From contig NZ_QWKZ01000013.1 of the NCBI RefSeq assembly GCF_003574085.1, positions 1 to 39,452 on the forward strand: 39,452 bases of DNA, given 5' to 3'. The stretch's first letter is position 1; every line of letters starts with the position of its first letter. The notes below the pieces were generated by a model. The model was given only the letters and a program-made list of their open reading frames with translations, was not told the DNA's origin and searched no databases. This stretch comes from Meiothermus luteus (lineage in GTDB: Bacteria > Deinococcota > Deinococci > Deinococcales > Thermaceae). Shown here in pieces: positions 20,978 to 29,930 of the stretch. Made by a program: the position numbers and the translations under genes.

Positions 20978-22222
20978 TCAAGGGCCCAAGACCAGAAGGC
21001 TTAGCACCTCCACGTGGTGGGTGAATGGGTAGAAGTCGTAAGGACGGGCGAAAACCAGCCGGTACCCTCCTCGGACCAGCCGCCCCACGTCGCGAGCCCA
21101 GGTGGCAGGGTCGCAGGCGATGTAGAGGATGCGCGGCGGGCGCCCCTCGAGCAGCGCCCGAACCACCTCCGCCGAGAGCCCTGCTCGAGGGGGGTTGACC
21201 GCCACCAACTCCGCCGGAAGAAGCTGGGGCAGCACCCTGGCGTCGTCGCGATGGAAGACCAGGTTCTCCACCCCCATCCGCCTCCGGTCGGCCTCGCCTC
21301 GCTTCACCGCATCGTGGCTAATCTCCACCGCTACCACCTCTTCAAAGCGAGGGGCTAGGTGCAGGCTTAGTACCCCACTTCCCGCGTACAACTCCACTGC
21401 CTTGCGGCCACTGCCTGCAAGATGGGCGGCTTCCTGGTAGAGGCTTCCAGCCGCCTTGGGGTTGACCTGGGCAAAGCTTTGAACGCTGATGGTGGCGAGC
21501 ACATCCCCGAACTTCTCCAACAAACTCAGCTCACCCCCTAGGGGGCGCACCAGGCCCCGAAAGCGCCCCTTAGGGCTGGCTTCAGCCCAAACCACCCCGG
21601 CCACACCCTCTTGCAATAGGGCCCGGGCGCTCCTTTTCAATAGACCTGGCGCCCCACCAATAAAAGCCACCAAAACGCGGCCCTCGTAGAGCGAGGCCCG
21701 CAACGCCACCTCCTCCAAGCCCCCCAGGGGCCAGCCGCTTAGAAGGGAAAAGACGGCTTCCATGGGCTTTGCGATGAGGGGGTCGCCATCAAGCCGCAGG
21801 AGGTCGTAGGTGCCAGGGTACCGATAGGCCAGCCCTCCCAGGGGATGGAGGGCGTACTGGGCCGCGGTGCGGTAGTGAAGGCCCGGCTCGGGGCCATAGG
21901 AGGGACTAGGCGCGATGGGGTGGGGCTCGAGGTCTACCCTGGCAATGCGGGCCAGGACCTCCCTCACCAGCCCTTGCTTCAAGGGAAGCTGGGCCCTGTA
22001 GGCCAAGGGCAGGTCGGCGGAGGGGGGAAGGGGCTTAGGGTATCGCTCGGGGTGGGCCTCGAGGAGCCGCTTTACCCAGCCTTCCAGGTGGTTCTTGCGG
22101 GGGCGCAGCTCGGCCTCTACCAGCTCACCCGGAAGCCCCCCGCGCACCAGGGCAACCCCCTCAGGGGTGCGGGCCAACCCTAGCCCTCCAGGAACCAGCT
22201 TCTCTATACGCAGCCTGGTCAC
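20978..22222 (-). CDS. TrmA/RlmD-family uracil-5-methyltransferase lacking the iron-sulfur cysteines
   Basis: This 414-aa class I methyltransferase has an N-terminal TRAM domain (about 1-55), a central RNA-binding part and the catalytic domain: [14 protein letters not shown] (278-291), NPPRAG (343-348), nucleophile C370 in [11 protein letters not shown] and general base E405 in HHVEVLSLL. It should methylate a uridine C5 in 23S rRNA or tRNA. Family members usually carry CGGC and two more Cys for a [4Fe-4S] cluster after the TRAM domain; here the place reads [18 protein letters not shown] and C370 is the only Cys. The start is GTG at 22222. The target base cannot be told from sequence. Confidence 0.85.
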   Translation of the reverse strand: MTRLRIEKLVPGGLGLARTPEGVALVRGGLPGELVEAELRPRKNHLEGWVKRLLEAHPERYPKPLPPSADLPLAYRAQLPLKQGLVREVLARIARVDLEPHPIAPSPSYGPEPGLHYRTAAQYALHPLGGLAYRYPGTYDLLRLDGDPLIAKPMEAVFSLLSGWPLGGLEEVALRASLYEGRVLVAFIGGAPGLLKRSARALLQEGVAGVVWAEASPKGRFRGLVRPLGGELSLLEKFGDVLATISVQSFAQVNPKAAGSLYQEAAHLAGSGRKAVELYAGSGVLSLHLAPRFEEVVAVEISHDAVKRGEADRRRMGVENLVFHRDDARVLPQLLPAELVAVNPPRAGLSAEVVRALLEGRPPRILYIACDPATWARDVGRLVRGGYRLVFARPYDFYPFTHHVEVLSLLVLGP

Positions 22223-22257
22223 CCACTCAGCTTAAACCCACAGACCTACCTCCAAGG

Positions 22258-22287
22258 TTGACGCGGGTCCGATACTTGGGAAATAAT
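22258..22287 (+). promoter_or_regulatory. Sigma-A promoter of the TAXI-TRAP operon
   Basis: TTGACG (22258-22263), 18-bp spacer, AATAAT (22282-22287). The start near 22294 gives a 16-nt leader with GGAGGG about 4-5 nt before the ATG at 22310. Confidence 0.7.
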
Positions 22288-22309
22288 CAGCCCGGTCAAG
22301 GAGGGATAG

Positions 22310-23257
22310 ATGAGGAAGTGCTTTTTGTTCCTAGCCGTACTGGCCCTGGCTGGCTCCACGCTGGCCCAGACCTTCATCACCATCGGCTCGGGCGGCACCA
22401 CAGGGGTCTACTTCCCCGTGGCCACCGGAATTGCCAAGCTGGTCAACGACGCCAACATCGGCGTGCGGGCCAACGCCCGCTCCACCGGCGGTTCGGTCTT
22501 CAACATCAACGCCATCGCCTCCGGCGAGCTGCAAATGGGCCTGGCCCAGAACGACATCGCCTACTACGCCTACCAGGGCTGCTGCATCCCTGCCTTTGAG
22601 GGTAAGGCGGTCAAGTCCATCCGGGCAGTGGGCATCCTCTACCCCGAGGTGGTGCACGTGGTGGCCCGGGCTGGCTCGGGCATCAACACCATCGCCGACC
22701 TCAGAGGTAAGCGGGTGGTCATCGGGGACGTGGGCTCCGGCACGGAGCAAAACGCCCGGCAGATTCTAGAGGCCTACGGCCTTAGCCTAAGCGACCTGCG
22801 CGAGGCCATCCGGGTCAACCCCAACAACGCCCTGGCCCTGATGCAAGACGGCCGGGCCGACGCCTTCTTCTTCACCGGGGGTCTAGGCGCCTCTGTCATC
22901 GGCCAAGCCGCCCAGACCCTTCGCATCCAGCTCGTTGAGGTGGAGTACCGCCGGGTCCAGGAACTGGCCAAGAAGTACCCCTTCTACCGGGCCTTCAACA
23001 TTGACGGGGGGGTCTACCGAGGTGTGGACGTGACCACCCCCTCGGTGGCGGTGCTCTCGATGTGGCTGGCGGCCGAAAGCGTGAATGCGGATGTGGTCTA
23101 CAACATGCTGAAGGCCACCTTTGACAACCCCGAGTTCAAGGCCATCCACCCCAACCTACAGCGCTTCTTCAACCTTAACGCTGCAGCGCGCAACCTTCCT
23201 ATCCCGCTCCACCCTGGGGCCGAGCGCTACTACCGGGAAAAGCGCATCATCCGCTAG
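22310..23257 (+). CDS. TAXI-family TRAP transporter solute-binding protein
   Basis: This periplasmic binding protein delivers its ligand to a TRAP permease. The 315 residues start with a signal peptide (MRKCFLFLAVLALAGSTLAQ, cut near 19/20). The mature protein has ITIGSGGTTGVYFPVATGIAKLVND, STGGSVFNINAI, LAQNDIAYYAYQG and LRGKRVVIGDVGSGTEQNARQILEAYG, all typical of the TAXI family. The T. thermophilus relative binds glutamate/glutamine, the best guess here. A strong terminator follows before the permease gene, which would make more binding protein than permease. Confidence 0.94.
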   Translation: MRKCFLFLAVLALAGSTLAQTFITIGSGGTTGVYFPVATGIAKLVNDANIGVRANARSTGGSVFNINAIASGELQMGLAQNDIAYYAYQGCCIPAFEGKAVKSIRAVGILYPEVVHVVARAGSGINTIADLRGKRVVIGDVGSGTEQNARQILEAYGLSLSDLREAIRVNPNNALALMQDGRADAFFFTGGLGASVIGQAAQTLRIQLVEVEYRRVQELAKKYPFYRAFNIDGGVYRGVDVTTPSVAVLSMWLAAESVNADVVYNMLKATFDNPEFKAIHPNLQRFFNLNAAARNLPIPLHPGAERYYREKRIIR

Positions 23258-23271
23258 ACCCCGTTCTCAGC

Positions 23272-23301
23272 GGGGCCGACCTGGGTCGGCCCCTTTCTTT
23301 T
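23272..23301 (+). terminator. Intrinsic terminator between binding protein and permease
   Basis: GGGGCCGAC / GTCGGCCCC, 9 bp with loop CTGG, then TTTCTTTTGG. It lies inside the transporter operon, so it probably works as a partial terminator to set stoichiometry. An alternative weaker pairing (CCCCG / CGGGG) lies just before it. Confidence 0.8.
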
Positions 23302-23330
23302 GGGGATTGGTGTAAAACTATGCCAGCTTT

Positions 23331-23357
23331 GCTCGAGCCGCGCCCCTGGGCTCGAGC
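23331..23357 (+). repeat. GCTCGAGCC / GGCTCGAGC hairpin before the TRAP permease
   Basis: Two palindromic GCTCGAGC boxes form a 9-bp stem with a 9-nt loop, ending 1 nt before the GGAGG of the permease gene. The same two arms, with a 4-nt loop, make the tRNA-Ala terminator at 36251-36272. Confidence 0.6.
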
Positions 23358-23369
23358 TGGAGGTTTCGC

Positions 23370-25415
23370 ATGAGAGAAAAAGAGCAAACCCAGGCCCGGC
23401 AGATGGTGGAGGAGGCCGAGCTGGGTGGGCGCAGGCCCACCGGCGCGGCCCGCTGGATTATCCTGGGCCTGGCGGTGGGCTGGAGCCTCTTCCAGGTCTG
23501 GGCCACCTGGATGGGTTCCCTTGACGCCCTGTTCTTCCGCGCAGCCCACCTGGCCTTCGCTTTCGCCTTGGTCTTCTTGGTCTACCCCTTCAACAAAAAG
23601 AGCCCCCGGGAACGCATACCCCTCTTTGACTGGATACTGGGCCTCACCGCCACCCTCTCGGCGGGCTACGTGATGTGGCAGTACAAGGAGATGATAGAGG
23701 TGCGCGGCGGCCTAGCCAACCAGACCGACCTGGTGGTCGGCAGCGTCACCATCCTGATGCTCCTGCTGGCCGGCTGGCGGGCCTTAGGGCCGGCCATGTC
23801 CATCATCACCATACTCTTCATGCTCTTTGCCCTTACCGGCCCCCAGGGGCTTTTGCAGGGCCAGCTTCCGGGCCTGCTGGGCCAGCTACACGCTGGGGTT
23901 CAGTGGCGTTCCCTGGTGAGCCAGCTCTTTATGAACGCCTCGGACAGCATCTGGGGAACCCCCCTAGGGGTGGCTGCCCGCACGGTCTTCGTCTTTGTGC
24001 TCTTTGGGGCGATTCTTGAGCGGGCCGGAGCCGGCAAGTGGTTCACCGACCTGGCCTTTAGCCTCCTGGGTGGGGTGCGGGGCGGCCCGGCCAAGGCCTC
24101 CATCGTATCCTCCGCGCTCACCGGGGTGGTCTCGGGCTCCTCCATCTCCAACGTGGTGACCACCGGCACCTTCACCATCCCGGCCATGCGCCGGGCCGGC
24201 TATTCCCCGGAAAAGGCCGGGGCAGTGGAGGTCGCGGCCAGCTCAAACGGTCAGCTCATGCCCCCAGTAATGGGCGCGGCGGCCTTCATCATGGCCGACT
24301 TCCTGGGGGTACCCTACTCGGCCCTGGTGCTGATGGCAGCGGTTCCTGCGCTCCTGGCCTACCTCACCCTCTTCATCCTGGTAGACCTGGAAGCGGCCAA
24401 ACTGGGCCTGCGGGGCCTACCCCGTTCGGAGCTGCCTCGCTTTGGGCCAACCCTGCGGGCCGGGGCCCACTACATCCTGCCGCTGGCCTACCTGCTCTAC
24501 GCCCTGCTGGTGGCCGGGCTGTCCCCTGAACGGGCTGCGCTCAACACCATCTTCATGATGATCGGGGTGGTACTCGTGCAGGAGCTCTACCGGGCCTGGA
24601 GGCAGGGGGCGGGCTGGGTGGCGGGCCTGGGCTCCTTTTTCCGAATCCTCATAGACGGCTTTGCCAACGGGGCCCGCAACATGGTGGGCATCGCCATTGC
24701 CACCGCCCTAGCCGGCATCATTGTCGCGGTGGTCCTCATCACCAACATTGGCTTTGGCCTGACCGACCTCTTGCAGACCATCTCCGGGGGGAACCTGCTG
24801 CTCACCCTTTTCCTGGCCCAGATCATCAGCCTGGTGCTCGGGATGGGCCTGCCCACCACCGCGAACTACGTGGTTATGGCCAGCCTGGTGGTCCCGGTGA
24901 TCACCAAAATCGCCGAGCAAAGCGGGGTGGACTACGGCGCGTTGACCTTCTCGGGGATTGAGGTGCCCATTCTCAAGATTGTGGCCCACATGTTCGCCTT
25001 CTACTTCGGCATCATGGCCGACTCCACCCCTCCGGTGGCCCTGGCCGCCTACGCCGCCTCGGCCATCGCCCGGGGCAACCCCTTCCAGACCGGGGTGCAG
25101 GGCTTTATCTACGAGCTGCGTACGGCCCTTTTGGCCTACATGATCTTCTTCAACCCCGGCCTGCTGCTCATCGGGGTAGAGGGTTTCCTCGAGGGGGCCC
25201 GCATCGTTCTCAGCGCCCTGATAGGGCTTGCGGCTTTCTCCGGGGCCACCTTGGGCTACCTGTGGGGCCCGGCCAACCCCCTCCAGCGCCTGCTCTACCT
25301 GGGGGCGGCCTTCTTGCTAATACCCGACAACCCCCGGCTAGAGGTGGTAGGGCTCTTGCTGATGGGGCTGGCCCTCCTCTGGCAGCGGTTCTCGCACAGG
25401 CCCACCCAGGCATGA
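23370..25415 (+). CDS. TRAP transporter fused permease (DctQM, 4TM/12TM)
   Basis: The 681-aa inner-membrane protein fuses the small and large TRAP membrane subunits, as is normal for TAXI systems. About 15 or more hydrophobic helices are visible. The DctM-type part carries GPAKASIVSSALTGVVSGSSISNVVTTGTFTIPAM, GQLMPPVMGAAAFIMADFLGVPY and GMGLPTTANYVVMASLVVPV, the substrate and sodium-binding hairpin signatures. Uptake is driven by an ion gradient together with the upstream binding protein. ATG 23370 has GGAGGT 6 nt upstream. Its stop overlaps the start of a further small membrane protein (ATGA). Confidence 0.95.
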   Translation: MREKEQTQARQMVEEAELGGRRPTGAARWIILGLAVGWSLFQVWATWMGSLDALFFRAAHLAFAFALVFLVYPFNKKSPRERIPLFDWILGLTATLSAGYVMWQYKEMIEVRGGLANQTDLVVGSVTILMLLLAGWRALGPAMSIITILFMLFALTGPQGLLQGQLPGLLGQLHAGVQWRSLVSQLFMNASDSIWGTPLGVAARTVFVFVLFGAILERAGAGKWFTDLAFSLLGGVRGGPAKASIVSSALTGVVSGSSISNVVTTGTFTIPAMRRAGYSPEKAGAVEVAASSNGQLMPPVMGAAAFIMADFLGVPYSALVLMAAVPALLAYLTLFILVDLEAAKLGLRGLPRSELPRFGPTLRAGAHYILPLAYLLYALLVAGLSPERAALNTIFMMIGVVLVQELYRAWRQGAGWVAGLGSFFRILIDGFANGARNMVGIAIATALAGIIVAVVLITNIGFGLTDLLQTISGGNLLLTLFLAQIISLVLGMGLPTTANYVVMASLVVPVITKIAEQSGVDYGALTFSGIEVPILKIVAHMFAFYFGIMADSTPPVALAAYAASAIARGNPFQTGVQGFIYELRTALLAYMIFFNPGLLLIGVEGFLEGARIVLSALIGLAAFSGATLGYLWGPANPLQRLLYLGAAFLLIPDNPRLEVVGLLLMGLALLWQRFSHRPTQA

Positions 25416-25861
25416 GGCTCTACCTAGGGGCGCTTCTTGACCAGGCCGCACCGCCACCGGTGCGGCGGCTGGGCCTACTCCAGCTCAGCCTCATGGCCCT
25501 GGTTCCACAGGGCCTTCACCTACTCCTAGCCGCCTGGGCCCTCCCCGACCTGAGGGGCCTGCCGGGAGGAGTGGTCCTAGGGGTGGGGGGATTTTTCCTC
25601 CTCCTCCTAGGGCTTGTTCTGGCCCTTAGGCGGCGGACCGGAGGGAAACTGGCCCCAGCCCAGCGGGTCTTCCTGGACGCTTTGTGGTTGGGCACCGCCG
25701 GGCTCAGCGCCTTGGTCCTGAGCCGGATGGGCCAGGAAGCAGCAGCCCTAGGGTTTGGGGGGCTGGGCCTGCTCGGGTACGGAGCGGGATGGCTGAGGCT
25801 TTGGCTTGCGCTGGGCCAGCCGGAGCCACCAAGGCGAAGCCCCCGGGGTAGGCCCGGCTAA
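25412..25861 (+). CDS. Small membrane protein coupled to the TRAP permease
   Basis: The 149 residues contain four hydrophobic segments (roughly 18-41, 52-72, 86-104 and 111-132) and a basic, Pro-rich tail (EPPRRSPRGRPG). The ATG overlaps the permease stop as ATGA, so it should be made together with the transporter. I recognise no family. The last 114 bp overlap the 3' end of the patatin gene on the opposite strand, where both frames are coding or one C-terminus is non-conserved. It could be an accessory subunit or just a neighbouring envelope protein. Confidence 0.65.
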   Translation: MRLYLGALLDQAAPPPVRRLGLLQLSLMALVPQGLHLLLAAWALPDLRGLPGGVVLGVGGFFLLLLGLVLALRRRTGGKLAPAQRVFLDALWLGTAGLSALVLSRMGQEAAALGFGGLGLLGYGAGWLRLWLALGQPEPPRRSPRGRPG

Positions 25862-26665
25862 AAGCTGGCGTATCTGGGGTAGGGCCTCTTCAGCCCGGAT
25901 GCGGCCCAGCTCGTAGGCCCGCTCGGCCTGGGTGTAGTCGAAGGTTTCGATAGGAGGGTCGGCAGCCAGGGCAATGCTCAGGTCGGCCTGGGCCAGGGCC
26001 AGGCTCAACAGCCGGCGACGCGAAGCCTCACCGGCCTGGAGGGCTGCCTCGAGCGCACTCTTGGGCTCGCTCGCCACCGGGCGGTTGGAGACGTCCACCG
26101 CCACCACCGGCCCCAACCCCAGGGCCTTGGCCGCGGTGACCGGCACCTTCTCCGCCACATCGCCGTCCACCAACCACCGCCCGTGCCAGCGCACCGGAGG
26201 AAAAACGCTGGGAACCGCGCTGCTGGCGGCCAGGGCTTCCGCCACCGGCCCGGCTTTGAGCATCACCAGCTCACCGGTGTGCAGGTCGCAGGCTTGGATG
26301 ACCAGAGGGATGGGGCTTTCCTCAATCCGGCAATTCCCGAAGAGGGCCCGAAAGCCTTGGCGAATTTTACTCCCCTCGGCCAGGTAGGGCCTGCGCAGGA
26401 ACTCCACCAGCCGGAACATCTGGTGAAGGGCGTCGTTTTTCTGCAGCCGCTCGAGCTCGGGGTCTTTGAGCCACTCGGCCAGCTCCGCAGGACGCATCTG
26501 CCGGTCAAAGGCGTACATCGCGGCGGCCAAAGCCCCGGCCGAGCTCCCGGCCAGCCCCACCACGGGTATCTGGGCCTCACGCAGCACATCCAAAAGCGCC
26601 AGATGGGCGGTGCCCCGCACGCCTCCTCCCCCCAGGGCCAGCACAATGCCTCTCATAGAGGCCAT
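25748..26665 (-). CDS. Patatin-like phospholipase (RssA type)
   Basis: This is a 305-aa Ser-Asp dyad hydrolase. It has the oxyanion motif GGGGVRG near residues 13-19, nucleophile Ser in the GSSAG motif (GxSxG) near 40-44 and the catalytic Asp in DGD of WLVDGDVAEKVPVTAAKALG. No signal peptide is seen, so it is cytoplasmic and probably a lipid hydrolase. The start is ATG 26665 (MASMRG) or ATG 26656 (MRGIVLALGG, the family-like one). The C-terminal 38 residues, Pro- and Lys-rich, lie opposite the end of the small TRAP-linked membrane protein. The gene is divergent from trpC. Confidence 0.9.
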   Translation of the reverse strand: MASMRGIVLALGGGGVRGTAHLALLDVLREAQIPVVGLAGSSAGALAAAMYAFDRQMRPAELAEWLKDPELERLQKNDALHQMFRLVEFLRRPYLAEGSKIRQGFRALFGNCRIEESPIPLVIQACDLHTGELVMLKAGPVAEALAASSAVPSVFPPVRWHGRWLVDGDVAEKVPVTAAKALGLGPVVAVDVSNRPVASEPKSALEAALQAGEASRRRLLSLALAQADLSIALAADPPIETFDYTQAERAYELGRIRAEEALPQIRQLLAGPTPGASPWWLRLAQRKPKPQPSRSVPEQAQPPKP

Positions 26666-26735
26666 GGTAGCAAAAGCCTAGACCCGAGGTAGTGAAGGCT
26701 CTTTTAATTCAGGCTTCATCCCCAGAAAGTTGCGG

Positions 26736-26741
26736 TAGCAT
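26736..26741 (+). promoter_or_regulatory. -10 box TAGCAT, possible leaderless promoter of trpC
   Basis: TAGCAT ends 9 nt before the trpC ATG at 26751, and no Shine-Dalgarno precedes the gene. No good -35 is seen. Confidence 0.3.
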
Positions 26742-26750
26742 AAGGCCGCT

Positions 26751-27539
26751 ATGGTTCCCGACCTGTCCCGGGTGCCCGGAGTTTTGGGGGAGATTTGCCG
26801 GCGGCGCTACGCCGAGGTGGCGGCCTTGGAAAAAAACACCTTTGACCCACCCCCGCAAGCCCCTCCTTCCTTCGCTCGAGCCCTAAGCGGGCCGGGCCTC
26901 TCCCTTATCGCCGAGGTAAAGCGGAAAAGCCCCTCCCAGGGGGAAATCGCGGCCCTGGACGCGGCCCAGGTGGCCCAGGCCTACGCCGCGGGCGGTGCCC
27001 AGGCCATCAGCGTCCTCACCGAGCCCCACTACTTTGCTGGCTCCGACCGAGACCTGATTGAGGTACGCCAGGCGGTGGGGCTGCCCATCCTCCGCAAGGA
27101 CTTCACCGTGCACCCCCTGCAGATAGCCCAGGCCCGGGCGCTGGGGGCCTCCGCGGTGCTGCTGATTGTGGCGGTGCTAGGACAGCTCACGGAGGCCTAC
27201 TTGAGGCTGGCCCGTTCTGAGGGGCTGGACGCGTTGGTAGAGGTCCACGACGAGGCCGAGCTCGAGCTGGCCTTGGCTGCAGGGGCCTCCATCATCGGGA
27301 TCAACAACCGCAACCTGGCCGACCTGAGCGTGGACCGGGCCAACGCCCCGCGGCTGGGCCAGCGGGCCCGCGCGGCGGGGTTCCGAGGGCTTCTGGTGGC
27401 GGAGTCAGGCTACAGCGAGCCCGGCCAGCTCAGGGAGCTCACCGGGTTGTTTGACGCGGTGCTGATAGGCACCAGCCTGGCCCAAAGCGGGGACTGGAGG
27501 GAAGCCGTCGCACGGATGCGCCCCACGGGGGCCGCCTAG
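26751..27539 (+). CDS. trpC: Indole-3-glycerol phosphate synthase
   Basis: TrpC closes the indole ring in tryptophan synthesis. The 262-aa TIM barrel carries [15 protein letters not shown] (catalytic Lys and Glu), [70 protein letters not shown] and LVAESGY. It is a single gene here; other trp genes are not in the window. Its stop and that of the GNAT gene share the four bases CTAG at 27536-27539 on opposite strands. Confidence 0.96.
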   Translation: MVPDLSRVPGVLGEICRRRYAEVAALEKNTFDPPPQAPPSFARALSGPGLSLIAEVKRKSPSQGEIAALDAAQVAQAYAAGGAQAISVLTEPHYFAGSDRDLIEVRQAVGLPILRKDFTVHPLQIAQARALGASAVLLIVAVLGQLTEAYLRLARSEGLDALVEVHDEAELELALAAGASIIGINNRNLADLSVDRANAPRLGQRARAAGFRGLLVAESGYSEPGQLRELTGLFDAVLIGTSLAQSGDWREAVARMRPTGAA

Positions 27540-28075
27540 GCTCCCTCCCAGGGGCCTGGGGGCCGGTCGGGGATCTCTAGGAGGCGGGTCTCGGTCTTGT
27601 AAAGCCGCATCCCGCGGGCTAAGTAGTTGGCCAGGGCCCGGGGGCTGTCCAAGGAGCAGGTGTGCACCCAGACCCGGCGGGCCCCAAGCCGCCAGGCCTC
27701 CTCCAGGGCACAGGTGAGCAGGTACCCCCCTAGGCCCATCCCGGCAAACTGGGGAAAGAGGCCAAAGTACACAATTTCCACGTTGGCCTCGGGTTGGAGC
27801 TCGAGCTGGAAGTACCCCGCCGGCGTACCCCTGAGGTAGGCCACCCAGGTGTGGAGGTTGGGGTTTTTTGCGTAGGCCAGCCACTGCTGGTAGTCCCAGT
27901 GGGCCTTCTCGTACCAGTACCAGTTGCCCCCCACGCCGCGGTAGAGAAAGCGCTGCAGCTCGGCGCTTGGAATCTCAGCCTTCATCAGCAAAAAGCCCTC
28001 CGGGGCACCCCGCTTGGGGCGCAGCGCCTGAGGCGAGAGCATCTCCAGATAGTAGGTGGTGACCTCGGCCTGCAC
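27536..28075 (-). CDS. GNAT-family N-acetyltransferase
   Basis: The 179-aa protein has the GNAT core: a [17 protein letters not shown] strand pair, [29 protein letters not shown] with the acetyl-CoA pyrophosphate loop (QFAGMGLGG), and [28 protein letters not shown] at the C-terminus. The acceptor substrate is unknown. GTG 28075 lies 1 bp after the cupin stop, so the genes are coupled; an extended upstream frame runs inside the cupin gene and is rejected. A methionine at 28039 is a second start option. Confidence 0.85.
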   Translation of the reverse strand: MQAEVTTYYLEMLSPQALRPKRGAPEGFLLMKAEIPSAELQRFLYRGVGGNWYWYEKAHWDYQQWLAYAKNPNLHTWVAYLRGTPAGYFQLELQPEANVEIVYFGLFPQFAGMGLGGYLLTCALEEAWRLGARRVWVHTCSLDSPRALANYLARGMRLYKTETRLLEIPDRPPGPWEGA

Positions 28076-28076
28076 G

Positions 28077-28409
28077 CTAGCGAAGCTTTTCCAAAAGGTC
28101 CTCCCGCAGAGGGTGGAAAGCGTCAAAGGCCACCGTGTCCTCCAGGAAGACCACCTCGTGCTCAACCCCTCCAGGCACGTGGGCCACGTCCCCTGGGCCC
28201 AGCTCGAGCCATGTCTCCCCCACCCGAAGCCGCATCCGCCCCGAAAAGACCAGGGTTATCTGCTCATGCGGATGAGCGTGGGCCGGCAGAACAGCCCCGG
28301 CCTTGGCCTCGGCCCGGAGCAGCATCAGCTTTTCCCCAGCAAAAGGCCGGAGAATGGCCGCAGGGGTCTGTATGGCGGGCAGCTTTGGAGTGTGGGCGAA
28401 CCTAGCCAT
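28077..28409 (-). CDS. Small cupin-domain protein
   Basis: The 110 residues form a single cupin barrel. Metal ligands are visible as HAHPHEQ in motif 1 and HEVVF at the C-terminal motif, with GDVAHVPGGVEH between them. Such proteins may bind a metal and a small ligand or act as isomerases or dioxygenases; nothing here selects one. It is upstream of, and nearly contiguous with, the GNAT gene, which suggests a two-gene unit. ATG 28409 is the first start. Confidence 0.85.
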   Translation of the reverse strand: MARFAHTPKLPAIQTPAAILRPFAGEKLMLLRAEAKAGAVLPAHAHPHEQITLVFSGRMRLRVGETWLELGPGDVAHVPGGVEHEVVFLEDTVAFDAFHPLREDLLEKLR

Positions 28410-28426
28410 AAGCCGATTCTACCGGG

Positions 28427-29140
28427 CTAGCGCCCACCCAAGTAGGCCTCCTGAATCTCCGGGCGGGCCGCCAACTCCTTGGCCGGGCCACTCAGGGCCA
28501 GCTGACCGGTCTGAAGCACGTAGCCCCGGTGGGCAATCTGCAAGGCGAGGCGGGCGTTCTGCTCCACCAGGAGGATAGTTTTGCCCTGCTGGTTGAGCTT
28601 CTGGATAATCTCAAAGATGAAGTCCACCAGCACCGGGGCCAGCCCCATAGAGGGCTCATCCATCAGGAGCAGCTTGGGGTCCTGCATCAGGGCCCGGCCA
28701 ATCGCGAGCATCTGCTGCTCGCCCCCAGAGAGGGTGCCGCCCTTCTGGTGGCGCCGCTCGGCCAGGCGGGGAAAAAGGGCGAAGACCTGCTCCTTGCGCT
28801 CCTGGAGCACCCGGGGGTCTTTGATTAGAAACCCCCCCATGTCCAGGTTCTCCTCCACGGTCATACGGGGAAAGATGCGGCGCCCTTCCGGCACGTGCCC
28901 CAGACCAAGGGCTACGATCCTATCTGCCGGGAGCTTGTGGATGGGCTGGCCCTGGTAGATGACCTCGCCCTTCCGGGGCTTGTTCATACCGCTGATGGTG
29001 CGCAAGGTGGTACTCTTGCCTGCGCCGTTGGCCCCAATCAGGGTGACAATCTCCCCTTCCTCCACGGTCAGCGAAACCCCCTTCAGGGCGTGGATATGGC
29101 CGTAGTAGGTGTGGATGTCCTTGACCTCAAGCAGGGGCAT
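28427..29140 (-). CDS. livF: Branched-chain amino acid ABC transporter ATPase LivF
   Basis: LivF is one of two ATPases powering the LIV-type importer. The 237 residues have Walker A GANGAGKST, LGHVPEGRRIFPRMTVEENLDMGGF, signature LSGGEQQ, Walker B LLLMDEPSMGLAP and the switch His-equivalent region ILLVEQN. ATG 29140 has GGAGGG upstream; a longer frame extends into livG and is not homologous. It overlaps livG by 14 bp and is last in the livHMGF operon. Confidence 0.95.
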   Translation of the reverse strand: MPLLEVKDIHTYYGHIHALKGVSLTVEEGEIVTLIGANGAGKSTTLRTISGMNKPRKGEVIYQGQPIHKLPADRIVALGLGHVPEGRRIFPRMTVEENLDMGGFLIKDPRVLQERKEQVFALFPRLAERRHQKGGTLSGGEQQMLAIGRALMQDPKLLLMDEPSMGLAPVLVDFIFEIIQKLNQQGKTILLVEQNARLALQIAHRGYVLQTGQLALSGPAKELAARPEIQEAYLGGR

Positions 29141-29930
29141 GGGTCCCTCCAGCCTGTCCGGCCGCACCTTTACCCAAGTAGGCCTCAATGACCCGGGGGT
29201 CGCTGCGGACCTCGTGGGGCAGCCCCTCGGCAATTTTGCTGCCGTACTCGAGCACCGCGATCCGGTCGGAAATGCTCATCACCATGGCCATATCGTGCTC
29301 AATCAGGACGATGGTCAACCCCAGCTCGTCCCGCAGCCTACGCACCCGGGTCTTCAAGTCCTCTGTCTCCTGCTCGTTCATACCTGCGGCAGGCTCGTCC
29401 AAGAAGAGCAGCCGGGGCTCCAAGGCCAGCGCGCGGGCAATCTCGAGCCGCCGCTGCTCCCCGTAAGAGAGCGCCGAGGCTAGCTCCTCGGCCCGCCTAT
29501 CCAGGTTCATGTAGGCCAAAAGCTCCATGGCCCGGGCCCTGGCCTTCTTCTCAGAGGCGTGAAAACGGGGGGTGTGCAAGAGCACATCAAAGTAGCTCTG
29601 GTGGGTGTGGGTGTGGTGGCCCACCAGCACATTCTCCAGGACCGTCATGGCCTTGAAGAGACGGATGTTCTGGAAGGTGCGGCCAATCCCGTTGCGGGCC
29701 ACCCAGTCGGGTGAACGGCCGGTGATGTCCTGCCCAAAGAAGACCACCCGCCCCGAGTCAGGCCTGTAGATGCCGGTGAGCAGGTTGAAAAAGGTGGTTT
29801 TCCCGGCGCCGTTGGGGCCGATTACCGAGAAAATTTCCTTGGGCCGCACCTGCAGGCTCACCTCGTTGACCGCCACCAGCCCGCCAAACCTTTTGGTCAC
29901 CCCCTGCACATCCAGGGCCAGCTCGCTCAT
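29127..29930 (-). CDS. livG: Branched-chain amino acid ABC transporter ATPase LivG
   Basis: LivG is the second ATPase. The 267 residues have Walker A GPNGAGKTT, the family segment RNGIGRTFQNIRLFKAMTVLENVLVGHH, signature LSYGEQRRLEIARALA, Walker B LLFLDEPAAGMN and the switch IVLIEHDM. A C-terminal EVRSDPRVIEAYLGKG is the LivG/LivF tail. ATG 29930 overlaps the livM stop (ATGA). Confidence 0.95.
   Translation of the reverse strand: MSELALDVQGVTKRFGGLVAVNEVSLQVRPKEIFSVIGPNGAGKTTFFNLLTGIYRPDSGRVVFFGQDITGRSPDWVARNGIGRTFQNIRLFKAMTVLENVLVGHHTHTHQSYFDVLLHTPRFHASEKKARARAMELLAYMNLDRRAEELASALSYGEQRRLEIARALALEPRLLFLDEPAAGMNEQETEDLKTRVRRLRDELGLTIVLIEHDMAMVMSISDRIAVLEYGSKIAEGLPHEVRSDPRVIEAYLGKGAAGQAGGTHAPA

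Noticed and set aside
27536-27539. trpC and GNAT stops sharing the four bases CTAG
   Set aside because: It is a compact convergent gene end; CTAG is its own reverse complement, so two TAG stops can overlap by chance.
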